Of a stretch of DNA of 64,000 nucleotides, positions 9,355 through 18,579 are shown piece by piece; position 1 is the stretch's first letter; every line of letters starts with the position of its first letter. A program made the translations under genes and the position numbers. Source of the stretch: Candidatus Geothermarchaeum rappei (GTDB lineage: Archaea > Thermoproteota > Nitrososphaeria > Geothermarchaeales > JDFR-13); contig MTMB02000001.1 of assembly GCA_002011085.2 (NCBI GenBank), positions 817,007 through 881,006 of the forward strand, given 5' to 3'. The notes under the pieces were generated by a model, which saw nothing but the letters and a program-made list of their open reading frames with translations, did no database searches and was not told the origin of the DNA.

Positions 9355-10647
9355 ATGATATTGCCATTCGAGATTACACTCAATGACAAGGTCATCGCCC
9401 TACTTATATTTATCATTACATACATTTACATAGCCTCAGGTAGAAGAGATAAGCAAATCGCGTCTATTGGTGGAGCCACACTAATATGGATAGCTGGGAT
9501 AATGTCTGGTGAAGAGATGCTTAGATCATTGGATTTCGAGACTTTAGGCCTATTATTTGGTATGATGGTTATTGTAGGTGCATTGAGAGAGGCGGGGTTC
9601 TTCAGGTATATTGGGTTGCTGGTTGCCAGTTTCTGTAGGTTTATCCCATTAAGGATGTTTATCATGCTGACCCTAACCACAGCCATTTTATCCGCTCTCC
9701 TAGCTAACGTAACCGTTGTATTATTCATGACAATAATAATAATTGAACTATCTGAGACCTTCAAATTCAACCCTATACCGTTTATTATTGGAGAAATACT
9801 ATCGTCAAACATAGGAGGAGCGGCTACATTAATTGGGGATCCTCCTAACATCTTAGTCGGCATACATACCCACATGCAGTTCATGGATTTCATATTAAAC
9901 GCAGCGCCAATATCGTTAATTGGCCTAGCTGTAATGATGATAATGCTATACTACATGTATAGAGGTGAATTCTATAAGGGCAAGATAATTGGTGAGCTCC
10001 CAATTAAACCCATTGAAGTCATAAAAGACAGGAAACTATTCTATATCGGGATAGTTACCTTCATCATAACACTAGTTATGTTTATAATCCAGCCATTCAA
10101 CCTGTCAATTGCATCTATAGCACTGATAAGTGCAGCCTTCCTATTATTCGCAGGAGGGGAAACGATGCCCAAGGTTCTTGAGGATGTTGAATGGGGCACT
10201 TTGATATTCCTATCAGGGCTATTCATAATAATCGGTGGACTAGAGAAAACTGGATTAATACATGACATAGCTTTAATAATAAAACCATATATCACTGTAG
10301 ATCCATATATATCCTCTACCATAGTTCTATGGGTAGCAGCGATCTTCTCCGCATTAATTGATAACATCCCCTTTACGGTAGCATTTATACCCATCTTAGA
10401 TGAAATTGTACAGACGACAGCTTATAACCCAGACATACTATGGTGGGCTCTAGTCATCGGAGCAGATTTCGGGGGTAATGGGACTATAATAGGCTCTTCC
10501 TCAAACATTGTTGCACTGGATATAGCTAAGGACAAGGGATATGATATCACATTTATCGATTTCTTTAAGGTAGGATTCACGATCCTAGTGGCAACCATAG
10601 GCGTCTCAAACCTATATTTTGCATTGAAGATATTCCTTAACTTTTAA
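9355..10647 (+). CDS. ArsB/SLC13-like anion permease
   Basis: The 430-residue product has ten to twelve hydrophobic segments and the repeated family signature. The first half has SSNIGGAATLIGDPPNILVG and the second half has the matching GADFGGNGTIIGSSSNIVAL. The two inverted repeats each contribute such a loop in the ion-transporter superfamily (ArsB, NhaD, SLC13, P-protein). It probably moves an anion such as arsenite, a dicarboxylate or sulfate, or sodium in exchange for protons; the substrate cannot be told. ATG 9355 follows GGGGG by about eight bases, and a T/A-rich box lies about 45 bp upstream. It is divergent from the broken antiporter. Confidence 0.82.
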   Translation: MILPFEITLNDKVIALLIFIITYIYIASGRRDKQIASIGGATLIWIAGIMSGEEMLRSLDFETLGLLFGMMVIVGALREAGFFRYIGLLVASFCRFIPLRMFIMLTLTTAILSALLANVTVVLFMTIIIIELSETFKFNPIPFIIGEILSSNIGGAATLIGDPPNILVGIHTHMQFMDFILNAAPISLIGLAVMMIMLYYMYRGEFYKGKIIGELPIKPIEVIKDRKLFYIGIVTFIITLVMFIIQPFNLSIASIALISAAFLLFAGGETMPKVLEDVEWGTLIFLSGLFIIIGGLEKTGLIHDIALIIKPYITVDPYISSTIVLWVAAIFSALIDNIPFTVAFIPILDEIVQTTAYNPDILWWALVIGADFGGNGTIIGSSSNIVALDIAKDKGYDITFIDFFKVGFTILVATIGVSNLYFALKIFLNF

Positions 10648-10754
10648 ATAAAAAATATATGCTTAAATCCCAAAATTTTTATGAATAGGCATAACATTAT
10701 GTTATATGATATTAGGATAATAGGAGGTGTGTACATAATATTTATAGGTGAGAG

Positions 10755-11264
10755 GTGTTCGAAACGAGCTCCTCATTAAATGAACTAATATTCAAATCAT
10801 ATATCGTAGAGTGGATAGAGATTCTTATTAAATTCATTAACGAACTAAGTAAAGAACACGGCGAGAAAACTTGGAAAACGCTGGGTAAATTACAATGGAG
10901 AATGGGACGTAAATGGATAAAAGAAAATCTTTCTAGACTAGGAATAAAGGGTGAAGATGCAATCGCAGGCGCAGAGATAGTAAGGCTTGGACTTCAGACA
11001 CTCGCCCCGGGCTTGTATAGCCAGCGTGAATTCAAAATAGTAGATTCGTCGCCAAAGAAGGTGGTTGTAGAGATGTCTGCATGGTGTCCAGTACTAGAGG
11101 CATGTAAGAAGATGAATATTGACCCAGAGATCCCATTAAACTACCTTGTCCGGCAGAGACTATTAGGAATGCTTCAGACTGTTAATCCAAAGCTGAACAT
11201 GGATTTTATAAAGATAGATAAAAATACACTGAAATGCCAATTGATCATAGAAGTCCTAGACTAA
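10755..11264 (+). CDS. Small protein with CPxxxxC motif, possibly of the ATC-hydrolase-like group
   Basis: The 169-residue product has a helical N-terminal half and an alpha/beta C-terminal half with SAWCPVLEACKKMNIDPE. The spacing of the two cysteines and the following helix resemble the L-2-amino-thiazoline-4-carboxylate hydrolase-like and 4-vinyl-reductase-like groups; I cannot decide between them and do not assign a reaction. The start is unclear. GTG 10755 is the first start codon after an in-frame TGA at 10749, but it has GGTGAG only one or two bases away. A stronger AGGAGGTG box at 10723 serves only a 16-codon frame. No operon partner is visible; the Lon-like gene is 120 bp further on. 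Confidence 0.6.
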   Translation: MFETSSSLNELIFKSYIVEWIEILIKFINELSKEHGEKTWKTLGKLQWRMGRKWIKENLSRLGIKGEDAIAGAEIVRLGLQTLAPGLYSQREFKIVDSSPKKVVVEMSAWCPVLEACKKMNIDPEIPLNYLVRQRLLGMLQTVNPKLNMDFIKIDKNTLKCQLIIEVLD

Positions 11265-11384
11265 CTTTATACCCCATTTTATATTTCTCTATTTGTTAAG
11301 CCGAAGCTTCATTTATATTTTTTAAATTAAAGGTAATTATCCTCTTCACAGAAAATTTAAACCGCTCGTGAGGGTGGCTGGGCC

Positions 11385-12242
11385 ATGGCATCGAAGAGGC
11401 TTAAGATCAGCATTGCACTGAACCTTATACTCATGATTCTACTTGGGGTAAGCATAACCTTCCTAATAACCTTATATACTGAAAATAGGGAGCTTAAGAA
11501 TAAGTTAGGAGATTTAAAGAACAAGCTTGAACTCGTGGAAAGGCAACTGGAGTACTACATGGCTATATCGAGTTACATGGTAAACACTACTACACTTAAT
11601 GTAAGCAATGGTGGCTTCGGCACCATAAAGTATCATGCTGTGGCGGTAGCCAAAGGAGAAGGGGAGTACTTCGGTATCGTGCTAAACTTCACAATATCGC
11701 TTGTTCCAGGAACCGGTAAAATCCTAGTAAATACACAGCCTAAGATAGGTATAGACTTACAGACAAGTCTCGAGATAGCACGTAAGGTAGCTGCTGACAT
11801 CACTGGATATAACTTTTCCGAAGTTGACATCATACTTAGTATTGAGGCGCCCCATGCGGTTGATGTAGTAGATGGTCCAAGTGCTGGAGCAGCCATCACA
11901 GTTGCACTTGTAAGCCTATTGTTGAATAGGAGTATAGACATGTCTATATACGTTACAGGAACCATAAACCCAGATGGAAGTATTGGTAAGGTAGGTGGAA
12001 TACTTGAGAAGGGAACTGCAGCAGCGGAAAATGGGGGAGAGATATTCATAGTGCCGCATGGACAAGAAAATGTAACGATTTATGTGAGGGTAGAGAGGGA
12101 AATCGTTCCAGGATTCTACTTAATAACATATGAGCCTAGAACTATAAATGTACAAGAGTATCTCTCTGAAAAGGGCTACACCATCACAGTCGTCAGTGTA
12201 TCGAATATAAGAGACCTACTTTCATATGTCTGGGGCGGTTAG
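11385..12242 (+). CDS. Membrane-anchored Lon-type (S16) serine protease without ATPase domain
   Basis: The 285-residue product has a signal-anchor helix at about residues 8-30, a short coiled coil (residues 33-58) and a Lon protease domain. The catalytic serine is S166 in DGPSAGAA, and K209 in GGILEK lies 43 residues later, the same spacing as the Ser-Lys pair of known Lon proteases. There is no AAA+ module, so it probably acts without ATP on exported or membrane substrates, with the catalytic domain outside the membrane. ATG 11385 is preceded by GAGGGTGG. It is a single gene; no dedicated substrate is visible nearby. Confidence 0.85.
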   Translation: MASKRLKISIALNLILMILLGVSITFLITLYTENRELKNKLGDLKNKLELVERQLEYYMAISSYMVNTTTLNVSNGGFGTIKYHAVAVAKGEGEYFGIVLNFTISLVPGTGKILVNTQPKIGIDLQTSLEIARKVAADITGYNFSEVDIILSIEAPHAVDVVDGPSAGAAITVALVSLLLNRSIDMSIYVTGTINPDGSIGKVGGILEKGTAAAENGGEIFIVPHGQENVTIYVRVEREIVPGFYLITYEPRTINVQEYLSEKGYTITVVSVSNIRDLLSYVWGG

Positions 12243-12341
12243 AGAGACCCATTTACTGCAACAAAACTTTATAGTATCGATTTATTTTTACTATAATTAA
12301 TATTGATATGCTCTTCCAAGACGAATGCTGGGTGTACATAT

Positions 12342-13733
12342 TTGAATATAAGTAAACTTGTATCTGTATTTGAAGAAGAGGTATGGAGGGAGTTCCTAGA
12401 CAAGCTACCTCTAGTGATAAGGCCTCCTACCATAAGGCTAAAATATGAGGAGGTTTTTAAGGGATACCCAGATATACCTCCACAGCCTTATGAGGAGATA
12501 ATTAATGTAGCCGATGTAAAGAACAAGGTGGGGATACCCGATTTAGATATATTCTTCTTCTTTGATCAAATCATAGGGCTATTACCTAACAGCCTTTATC
12601 GGAAATTGATAAATGAGGGGTGGCAAGAGCCACACTATAAATTTATTTCACAACTAGTAGACCTATGGAAAACCATTGATTTGTCAAGAGAGAGATTTTA
12701 CCCTGAAGACCATCCAAAGACACGTATCATGATGATCTCGCCATCCGATAAACAGTTCTCAATAGTCAGGGGCTCCTGGTTAGAATGGGTTTGGAGAGAG
12801 TATACGAGAAATGGGGAAGTGACTCCGTATGCTTCTGGATGGGTGAGGGACGTATATTCGATATCAGAAGCTCTGTCTGATTATAACGTCTCGATAGATC
12901 TCTTCCTTGATCAAGAGCTTGAGAACCTGGTTGACGAGCCGCCTAAGAACGTGAAGACACATTATATTGATATTCCACCAGACCTGCCAAAGATCGGTTA
13001 TACACGGGATCAGAGTGTGACATGGATGGAGAGGCCTATAATTGGGAATATGGCTCTTGATATTAGGAAGGGTGAGGAGAGAGTAATAAACGAGGTATAT
13101 CACATGATTAACTATAGACCTATTCTTAGAGCGAGCTGGAGTAGAAGAAAAAATATATTGGTAAGGAGTAAGATGGAAGGGGGAAACTTCTTCTTGATAA
13201 AGACTGAGAAAGGTATAGCCTTATTTACCGGCATAGGGGTTAGAGGAAGCAACATAAGCACTTTCAAGTTCCTAGCTGACTTCCTGCCAGATGAAGTTGA
13301 ACTATATGGAGTGCCGTTATCGGGGTATGTGAAGCACTGGGATATTACCGGATCAGTCCATCTTGATGTAGTTTTTACATATTTAGGAGATTTAAATGGG
13401 ACATACTATGCAGTTATCGATCCTATGAGAATAGGTATGTATTCCATATTGAGATACGATAGGGTAAATGAAGCATTCGAAGTCGAGCACTTTGGAGTAG
13501 TCGCGAAGAAATATGGTATTGTGCTGGATGAGGCCCCTAGAAGAGGCGGGAGCCCAATAACGATGGCTAATGCATTGAATCTAGGTAGGGGGAGGATAGT
13601 CGTGGACAGCTTTAATAAGGAGATGAATAAATATTTGGAGATGGAGTTCAACGTCGATGTGATTGAAGTAGATATTCCACATATTGAGGCCGGTGGAGGA
13701 GGAGTTAGATGTGCAACAAGGGAATTATATTAG
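12342..13733 (+). CDS. Arginine deiminase/amidinotransferase-fold (guanidine-group modifying) protein
   Basis: The 463-residue product has the five-bladed propeller signature of the guanidino-group modifying superfamily: TRDQSVTW, EGGNFFLI, HLDVVF and the nucleophile motif GGGVRCAT, with the cysteine seven residues from the end. Arginine deiminase would release ammonia and citrulline; other members hydrolyse dimethylarginine or succinylarginine or transfer amidino groups. The usual EGGD is EGGN here, and the N-terminal 150 residues are not typical, so the substrate may differ from arginine. TTG 12342 has GGTG seven bases upstream and is preferred over TTG 12303, which has no such box. It may be co-transcribed with the MFS carrier 41 bp downstream, which could carry its substrate or product. 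Confidence 0.72.
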   Translation: MNISKLVSVFEEEVWREFLDKLPLVIRPPTIRLKYEEVFKGYPDIPPQPYEEIINVADVKNKVGIPDLDIFFFFDQIIGLLPNSLYRKLINEGWQEPHYKFISQLVDLWKTIDLSRERFYPEDHPKTRIMMISPSDKQFSIVRGSWLEWVWREYTRNGEVTPYASGWVRDVYSISEALSDYNVSIDLFLDQELENLVDEPPKNVKTHYIDIPPDLPKIGYTRDQSVTWMERPIIGNMALDIRKGEERVINEVYHMINYRPILRASWSRRKNILVRSKMEGGNFFLIKTEKGIALFTGIGVRGSNISTFKFLADFLPDEVELYGVPLSGYVKHWDITGSVHLDVVFTYLGDLNGTYYAVIDPMRIGMYSILRYDRVNEAFEVEHFGVVAKKYGIVLDEAPRRGGSPITMANALNLGRGRIVVDSFNKEMNKYLEMEFNVDVIEVDIPHIEAGGGGVRCATRELY

Positions 13734-13774
13734 GATGCCTAAACTCCGCCTCAAGGGTATGAAGTGGTATCCTT

Positions 13775-14998
13775 ATGAAAAGACTCAAGGAAATCTTCCT
13801 AGGCTATCATAAGAACATCTATGTGCTCCTCATTACATGGACGTTATTTGGTTATGTACATAGGGGAGCAGACCCATATCTACCCAACTACATCGTAGTA
13901 CTAGGCGGGGAGGAGGCCTATATAGGCCTATTATATAGTGTTGCAGCCCTAATACAGATCCCCAACCTACTCATAGGTGGTTTAATCGGAGACTACTATG
14001 GGCGTAGAAAAGCCGTTATAATATTCACTTGGTTAATAGCCCTTAATTATCTCGCATATGCATTGGCCCCAGATTGGTCGATAATCCTACTGGGGATGGC
14101 TATAGGTAGTTTCGCCGGCATATATAGGCCATCGCTCCAAGCAATAGTCGGGGATAGCCTGAAGTCTGAAGAGCGGGCAAGGGGGATGATACTAATCACT
14201 CAAGTTCCTAGGTTTTTTAGCCTACCCGCTGCCTACATAATGGGATATATTATATTCCAGTATGGCGATATAGATCCATTAGGATATCGGGTGGTGTTCC
14301 TAATCGCAACGATCTTAGCGGCCTCGGCAGCCATAATCAGATGGTTTATGCTTGAAGAGACTCTGGAGACAGTAGATGCTGAGCCGATTAAAGAAATTAT
14401 AAAGGAAAATATTAAAGGACTGCTTGGTTTCAAGACACTACCCACGTCCACGAAGAGGATAATATTATTTCATTTAATAGTTCAACTCGGCTGGTCGATC
14501 TCAAATAGCTACTTAATTAGATACGCTTTTAGAAACGGGATAGATAATAGTACATATGGATTGTACCTAACAATAGCATCATCAGTAGCGATCGTAACCG
14601 GCCTAGTTATAATGCCCTTTGTAGACGAAGTGGATTCCAGGATACTTATGCTAGTAGGGTACTCTCTTTCATCAATAGGATTCCTGCTGTTTTATCTCGG
14701 AGGGCCTTTAACTATATTACTCGGTCTTGTTTTTATCCATACTCTATGGAACCTTAGAAGAGCAGGGTTCCAGAAATATTTCATGGATTCCACTCCACCG
14801 GCATACAGGGCACGTGCAGTCAGTATAAATGGAACCGCTTCCTCCATATCATCCTCAATAGGATATTTCCTAGCCTCACTACTAGTGATATTCTCCAATG
14901 AAAACATTGGATTGTTAATCCTAACCACCGCAGTATTATCACTAGTAGGATCTATACTGATACTGATTATCTTACCTAAGATAAGGGAGCCGTATTGA
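13775..14998 (+). CDS. MFS transporter
   Basis: The 407-residue membrane protein has about 12 helices. The loop 2-3 signature GGLIGDYYGRRKAV is intact, and a second-half counterpart lies around MPFVDEVDSR. A short charged loop, LKSEERARG, follows helix 4, as in drug and sugar carriers. Substrate unknown. It starts 41 bp after the arginine-deiminase-like gene in the same direction, so the two are probably one operon. The stop is 8 bp from the convergent stop of the nucleotidyltransferase-like gene. Confidence 0.85.
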   Translation: MKRLKEIFLGYHKNIYVLLITWTLFGYVHRGADPYLPNYIVVLGGEEAYIGLLYSVAALIQIPNLLIGGLIGDYYGRRKAVIIFTWLIALNYLAYALAPDWSIILLGMAIGSFAGIYRPSLQAIVGDSLKSEERARGMILITQVPRFFSLPAAYIMGYIIFQYGDIDPLGYRVVFLIATILAASAAIIRWFMLEETLETVDAEPIKEIIKENIKGLLGFKTLPTSTKRIILFHLIVQLGWSISNSYLIRYAFRNGIDNSTYGLYLTIASSVAIVTGLVIMPFVDEVDSRILMLVGYSLSSIGFLLFYLGGPLTILLGLVFIHTLWNLRRAGFQKYFMDSTPPAYRARAVSINGTASSISSSIGYFLASLLVIFSNENIGLLILTTAVLSLVGSILILIILPKIREPY

Positions 14999-15006
14999 AC
15001 TATTCT

Positions 15007-15879
15007 CTAATACCAGTCGTCAACCTCATTATACCATTTCTTTTTCGGACCAACTTTGGCTCTTAGCTTCCAGCCCATGCTCTTAGGTTTATCCTCAATA
15101 AGCTTCAATAGATGATCTATCCTCTCCGACACTTTCTTAACATTATCCTCAGACAACTTATCCCTATATCTATTCGTGACATATTCCCTTACTTTCTTAA
15201 GATTGGTTGTAAAAGTGTAGTAGAAGCCCCAGTCCTTACTCATTAGACCAGCTATATAATCTCCGTTGATCCCCTCCTTATCAGATGAGCCTATTTCGAA
15301 GGCACTTAGGAGAACAATGGCATCCTTTATATCCTTCTCATTGATCTTTACAATCTGCAGTTTTGTAAGCAATATTTCTGTCAGTGGAAGGGCATATTTA
15401 CCGTGTTCAAGCCTCCCCTTAAATTCAATTGTATGATTCATCTGTAGCCTGTCGAAAAATACTTCCACCATGGGAATCTTACAGCCTTTCCCTTTAGGAA
15501 ACTCACATCCCTCAGGACATCCATAGAAGATGTATCTAGAACCTCTGTAGTAATATAGTGAAGGCCGCCAAATTTGATATACACATGAGCTTCTCTCTTC
15601 GGTAAGGAATTTTAGTACACGTTCTCTATCCTTACCATAACCAGCTAAGTCGATGTCTGTAAAAACTCTTTCACCAAGTCTCTCCATACGTCTCCACAGG
15701 TCTTCATACTCTGTATTTTGAATTAATATGTATATTCCCAAGCCCCCCATTACTCTTAGGACAATGCCTTTTTCTTCCGCCTCTCTTACAATGGATTTAG
15801 CTTCCTCGACAAATTCTTCTGGAGATGGGTAGATCTCTAGAGGAATCTCTGTTGGTAAACGGAAATTATCCTCACTCAT
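15007..15879 (-). CDS. Nucleotidyltransferase-fold (AbiEii/minimal NTase-like) protein
   Basis: The 290-residue product has the family order: VMGGLGIYIL (helix and G-rich turn), then FTDIDLAGYG with the paired acidic residues expected to bind metal. VEVFFDRLQMNH carries a third acidic residue, and then comes LPLTEILLTKLQIVKINEKDIKDAIVLL, typical of AbiEii-like and related NTases. A CPEGC-C cluster near residues 120-135 may bind a metal. The C-terminus is basic. The gene is 9 bp downstream of the metallophosphoesterase in one operon. A role as toxin or RNA/nucleotide modifier is possible, but no antitoxin partner of the usual kind is seen. Confidence 0.65.
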   Translation of the reverse strand: MSEDNFRLPTEIPLEIYPSPEEFVEEAKSIVREAEEKGIVLRVMGGLGIYILIQNTEYEDLWRRMERLGERVFTDIDLAGYGKDRERVLKFLTEERSSCVYQIWRPSLYYYRGSRYIFYGCPEGCEFPKGKGCKIPMVEVFFDRLQMNHTIEFKGRLEHGKYALPLTEILLTKLQIVKINEKDIKDAIVLLSAFEIGSSDKEGINGDYIAGLMSKDWGFYYTFTTNLKKVREYVTNRYRDKLSEDNVKKVSERIDHLLKLIEDKPKSMGWKLRAKVGPKKKWYNEVDDWY

Positions 15880-15888
15880 GACATCACC

Positions 15889-16887
15889 TTACCCAGATGT
15901 AAAGATATAGTTTTTCACCTTATTTTTGTCTAGGTATACCATAACCCCCCTCAATATACCTTCTGTATACTCACTGCCAGGGTTAATCACAACCGTCCTA
16001 CCTATTCTAATTATCCCCCTGGATTCATGTATATGCCCATGTAGACTGAGTAATGGCTGGTATTTCTCTATCGCCTTTAAAACAGCGGTGCTACCCACAT
16101 TCATTGTCTCGGAAACAGATGGCCTCAACTGTTCATCCAGCTTAGGCACCTCATCAAGCGGAGTTCCATATGGAGGCACATGTAACTGAAAGATCGCGGT
16201 CTCCATGTTATCTATGCTATTAGCTAGCTCCTCTATCTTGGCCTCAAGCTCCTCCTCGGTCTTCTCCCTTGGCGTATTCCAAGGAGTCTTATTTGACCAC
16301 GACAAACCGATCATCTCATGCCCATTTATCTCGACTTTCTTTAAGTCAGCGAATATGATGTGGTCAGATTCATATTCTTTTATTACTTCATCTACCTCTG
16401 GCAGATCATCGTTCCCAGGGATTATATATAGCCTCTTTTTACTTTTTGAAAGTTTCTCCTCAGCATATTCCAGCCACTCTCTCATTCTATTAGCTACTTG
16501 CTCCACAAATATCTCTTCCACTCTACCGGCTGTCAATGTGATTCTCCTTGCCTTCTCATCTATACGACCTTCAATGGTCTTACCCTCCTTCATCAACTCT
16601 TCAAACTCTTTTCTAGTGAGATACATATAGTAGTTACCCATGTAAGCCAGTTTCTTCTCAATATCGGCGAGGTCCTCCTTATTCCGTGTAACCACTTTTT
16701 CCCCGAGATAGTCGTAGACGTAGGTCCCGTCTTCCTCAATTATTATGGGTACAATCATCTTTCCAGAGAGATCACCACCCAGTATTCCTATATCAGCACC
16801 ATATACACTAAGCGCGCTTATGAACTTCTTAAAGCAGTATGTAGATGCATGGATATCTACTGCGAAGAATATTTTTAACACACCCAT
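15889..16887 (-). CDS. Calcineurin-like metallophosphoesterase
   Basis: The 332-residue product has the full set of metal ligands: VDIHAS, GGDLSG, PGNDD, the LHVPP histidine and HGHIHE, followed by NPGSEY. An insertion of about 90 charged residues separates the second motif from the third and makes the protein longer than simple phosphodiesterases. It probably hydrolyses a phosphodiester or nucleotide; the substrate is unknown. It is the first gene of a two-gene operon with the nucleotidyltransferase-like protein, which suggests that the pair makes and removes the same modification, though that is inference. ATG 16887 follows an AT-rich promoter region of about 70 bp. Confidence 0.8.
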   Translation of the reverse strand: MGVLKIFFAVDIHASTYCFKKFISALSVYGADIGILGGDLSGKMIVPIIIEEDGTYVYDYLGEKVVTRNKEDLADIEKKLAYMGNYYMYLTRKEFEELMKEGKTIEGRIDEKARRITLTAGRVEEIFVEQVANRMREWLEYAEEKLSKSKKRLYIIPGNDDLPEVDEVIKEYESDHIIFADLKKVEINGHEMIGLSWSNKTPWNTPREKTEEELEAKIEELANSIDNMETAIFQLHVPPYGTPLDEVPKLDEQLRPSVSETMNVGSTAVLKAIEKYQPLLSLHGHIHESRGIIRIGRTVVINPGSEYTEGILRGVMVYLDKNKVKNYIFTSG

Positions 16888-16956
16888 TTACATCACCATA
16901 TCTTTTTAGATACATTTTCAAGTGGTTAAATAAAAATAAAAAGGGGGATTTAGTTC

Positions 16957-18549
16957 CTATTCTGGAGCCAGCTCCTTGTATGCTAGTGTAACGTCAATAC
17001 CCTCTTTCTGCCTATATGCTTTCCAGCCGAAGTACCATAGTAGACCGGATACCCAAACGACTACGTATATCGGTGTCCATATGGACATAATTGCTTCCAT
17101 ACCTTCGGATGTAAAGGCTGCCCATATCAATGTCAGTACCAGCACGAAAGTTAGGAAGCCAGATATTGCACACATGGGAAGGCCAAGTATTTTCCATTCC
17201 TTATGAGGCGATGTATCCCAGATATGTCTTACTTTCTTAACATATGGGAAGATCATAGCGCTAATAGCAGTGAAGCCGAAGACTGAGAATAATTGCATTA
17301 CCTCTACTGAGAAACCAGCTAATACGTCGGGGGAGATTGCGTACCAGGTAATGCCTATCTGGCCGAGTATGAATTCTGTCAGTAGTAGTTTAACAGGCTG
17401 ATGCCACTTCGGATGTATATCGGTAAACCAGTTGGGACCTATTCTATCCATACCCCAGGCAAAAAGTCCTCTGCTGAAGGCGATGTATGAAAACGGTATC
17501 CACATGAAATCAGCGAATATGAATGACATTCCGAAGAAGAACCCTATGAATGGATTCATATGTACTAGCATTGCAGCTATGTTGAGGTATGTAGTGGAGA
17601 ATGGGAAGTTGTAACCAGTTAGACCCTCGTTATCGATATATGCTAGGGCATGCATACCCTTGTATCCAGCTAGGCTCTCTATTGCGAAAGCGTTCCATCC
17701 GACGATGATGAGCATAAGAAGCGCATTCATCACCTGCCCCATGAATATGTTTTTCCTTGGGCTCTTGACCTCTCCACCGATGAAAGCAATTACATACCCG
17801 TATATTAGAGCCCAGCTCAGAGGCAGTAAAGCTCCTACGGACGATGCAAAATTCCATGTATCAGGTAATGGGAACACCTCATTAACGGCCATTAGAGTCT
17901 CTTCCCATGTCAATGAAGAGTATTTAGCGGCATAGAAGTTCCATACATCAACGAAAGTTTGATGAGAATTGACGCTTAGGATTATAGCGGCTAATACAGC
18001 ACCAATTAGGCTCCAGCCAATCAGAACTCTCTGTATCCTGAAGAAGAACCTGAGCCCGAATAAGACTACTAATAGACCGAGTAAGTTAGCTAATGTCGCG
18101 ATAATATACATTCCCAGTGGCTGGGTCCACCATGACACAACACTAGGATCAAGACCCATGGCACCGGCAAGGATTGGTAAACCGGGGTCCGCTATCCATG
18201 GAGCCAAGACCCATATCCAAGCAGTCATGACAAACCCTGCATTAGCGAAGCTCACGGCAGTACCTATAGCAGGGTGGATTATCCTAGAGTTATACACATA
18301 GCTACCTCCACTCCTAGGCATTGCTGCACCCAAGAACCCCCACATCATCCCAAAGCCTATAATGCCTAGGAAAGCGCCTAGTAGAAACGTCAGCGTCTGG
18401 TTCAAACCTGGGAAGAGATAGGGGGCGCTTGAGATATAGTACCACACTGAGACGGCTGCTCCGTTGTTCATTATTCCGAAGAGGACAGTATCTAGAAGCG
18501 TGGCTTCTCTTACAAGCCCACTCGCCCTTCTCGCAAACACATGCGACAA
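16957..18549 (-). CDS. APC-family amino-acid permease
   Basis: The product of about 530 residues has 12-14 hydrophobic helices. The N-terminus RRASGLVREATLLDTVLFGI is typical of amino acid/polyamine/organocation carriers, and a G-rich first helix follows. It would import an amino acid or amine by proton or sodium symport; the substrate is open. The frame continues upstream to TTG 18579, but TTG 18549 has GGGGTG exactly six bases before it and fits the family start. Upstream lies a gene-free AT-rich region with a perfect inverted repeat (18661-18676) that shares a 9-base core with the repeats before the nucleoside importer at 30 kb. Monocistronic. Confidence 0.83.
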   Translation of the reverse strand: MSHVFARRASGLVREATLLDTVLFGIMNNGAAVSVWYYISSAPYLFPGLNQTLTFLLGAFLGIIGFGMMWGFLGAAMPRSGGSYVYNSRIIHPAIGTAVSFANAGFVMTAWIWVLAPWIADPGLPILAGAMGLDPSVVSWWTQPLGMYIIATLANLLGLLVVLFGLRFFFRIQRVLIGWSLIGAVLAAIILSVNSHQTFVDVWNFYAAKYSSLTWEETLMAVNEVFPLPDTWNFASSVGALLPLSWALIYGYVIAFIGGEVKSPRKNIFMGQVMNALLMLIIVGWNAFAIESLAGYKGMHALAYIDNEGLTGYNFPFSTTYLNIAAMLVHMNPFIGFFFGMSFIFADFMWIPFSYIAFSRGLFAWGMDRIGPNWFTDIHPKWHQPVKLLLTEFILGQIGITWYAISPDVLAGFSVEVMQLFSVFGFTAISAMIFPYVKKVRHIWDTSPHKEWKILGLPMCAISGFLTFVLVLTLIWAAFTSEGMEAIMSIWTPIYVVVWVSGLLWYFGWKAYRQKEGIDVTLAYKELAPE

Positions 18550-18579
18550 GACATACACCCCAAAACTGTAGGATGACAA

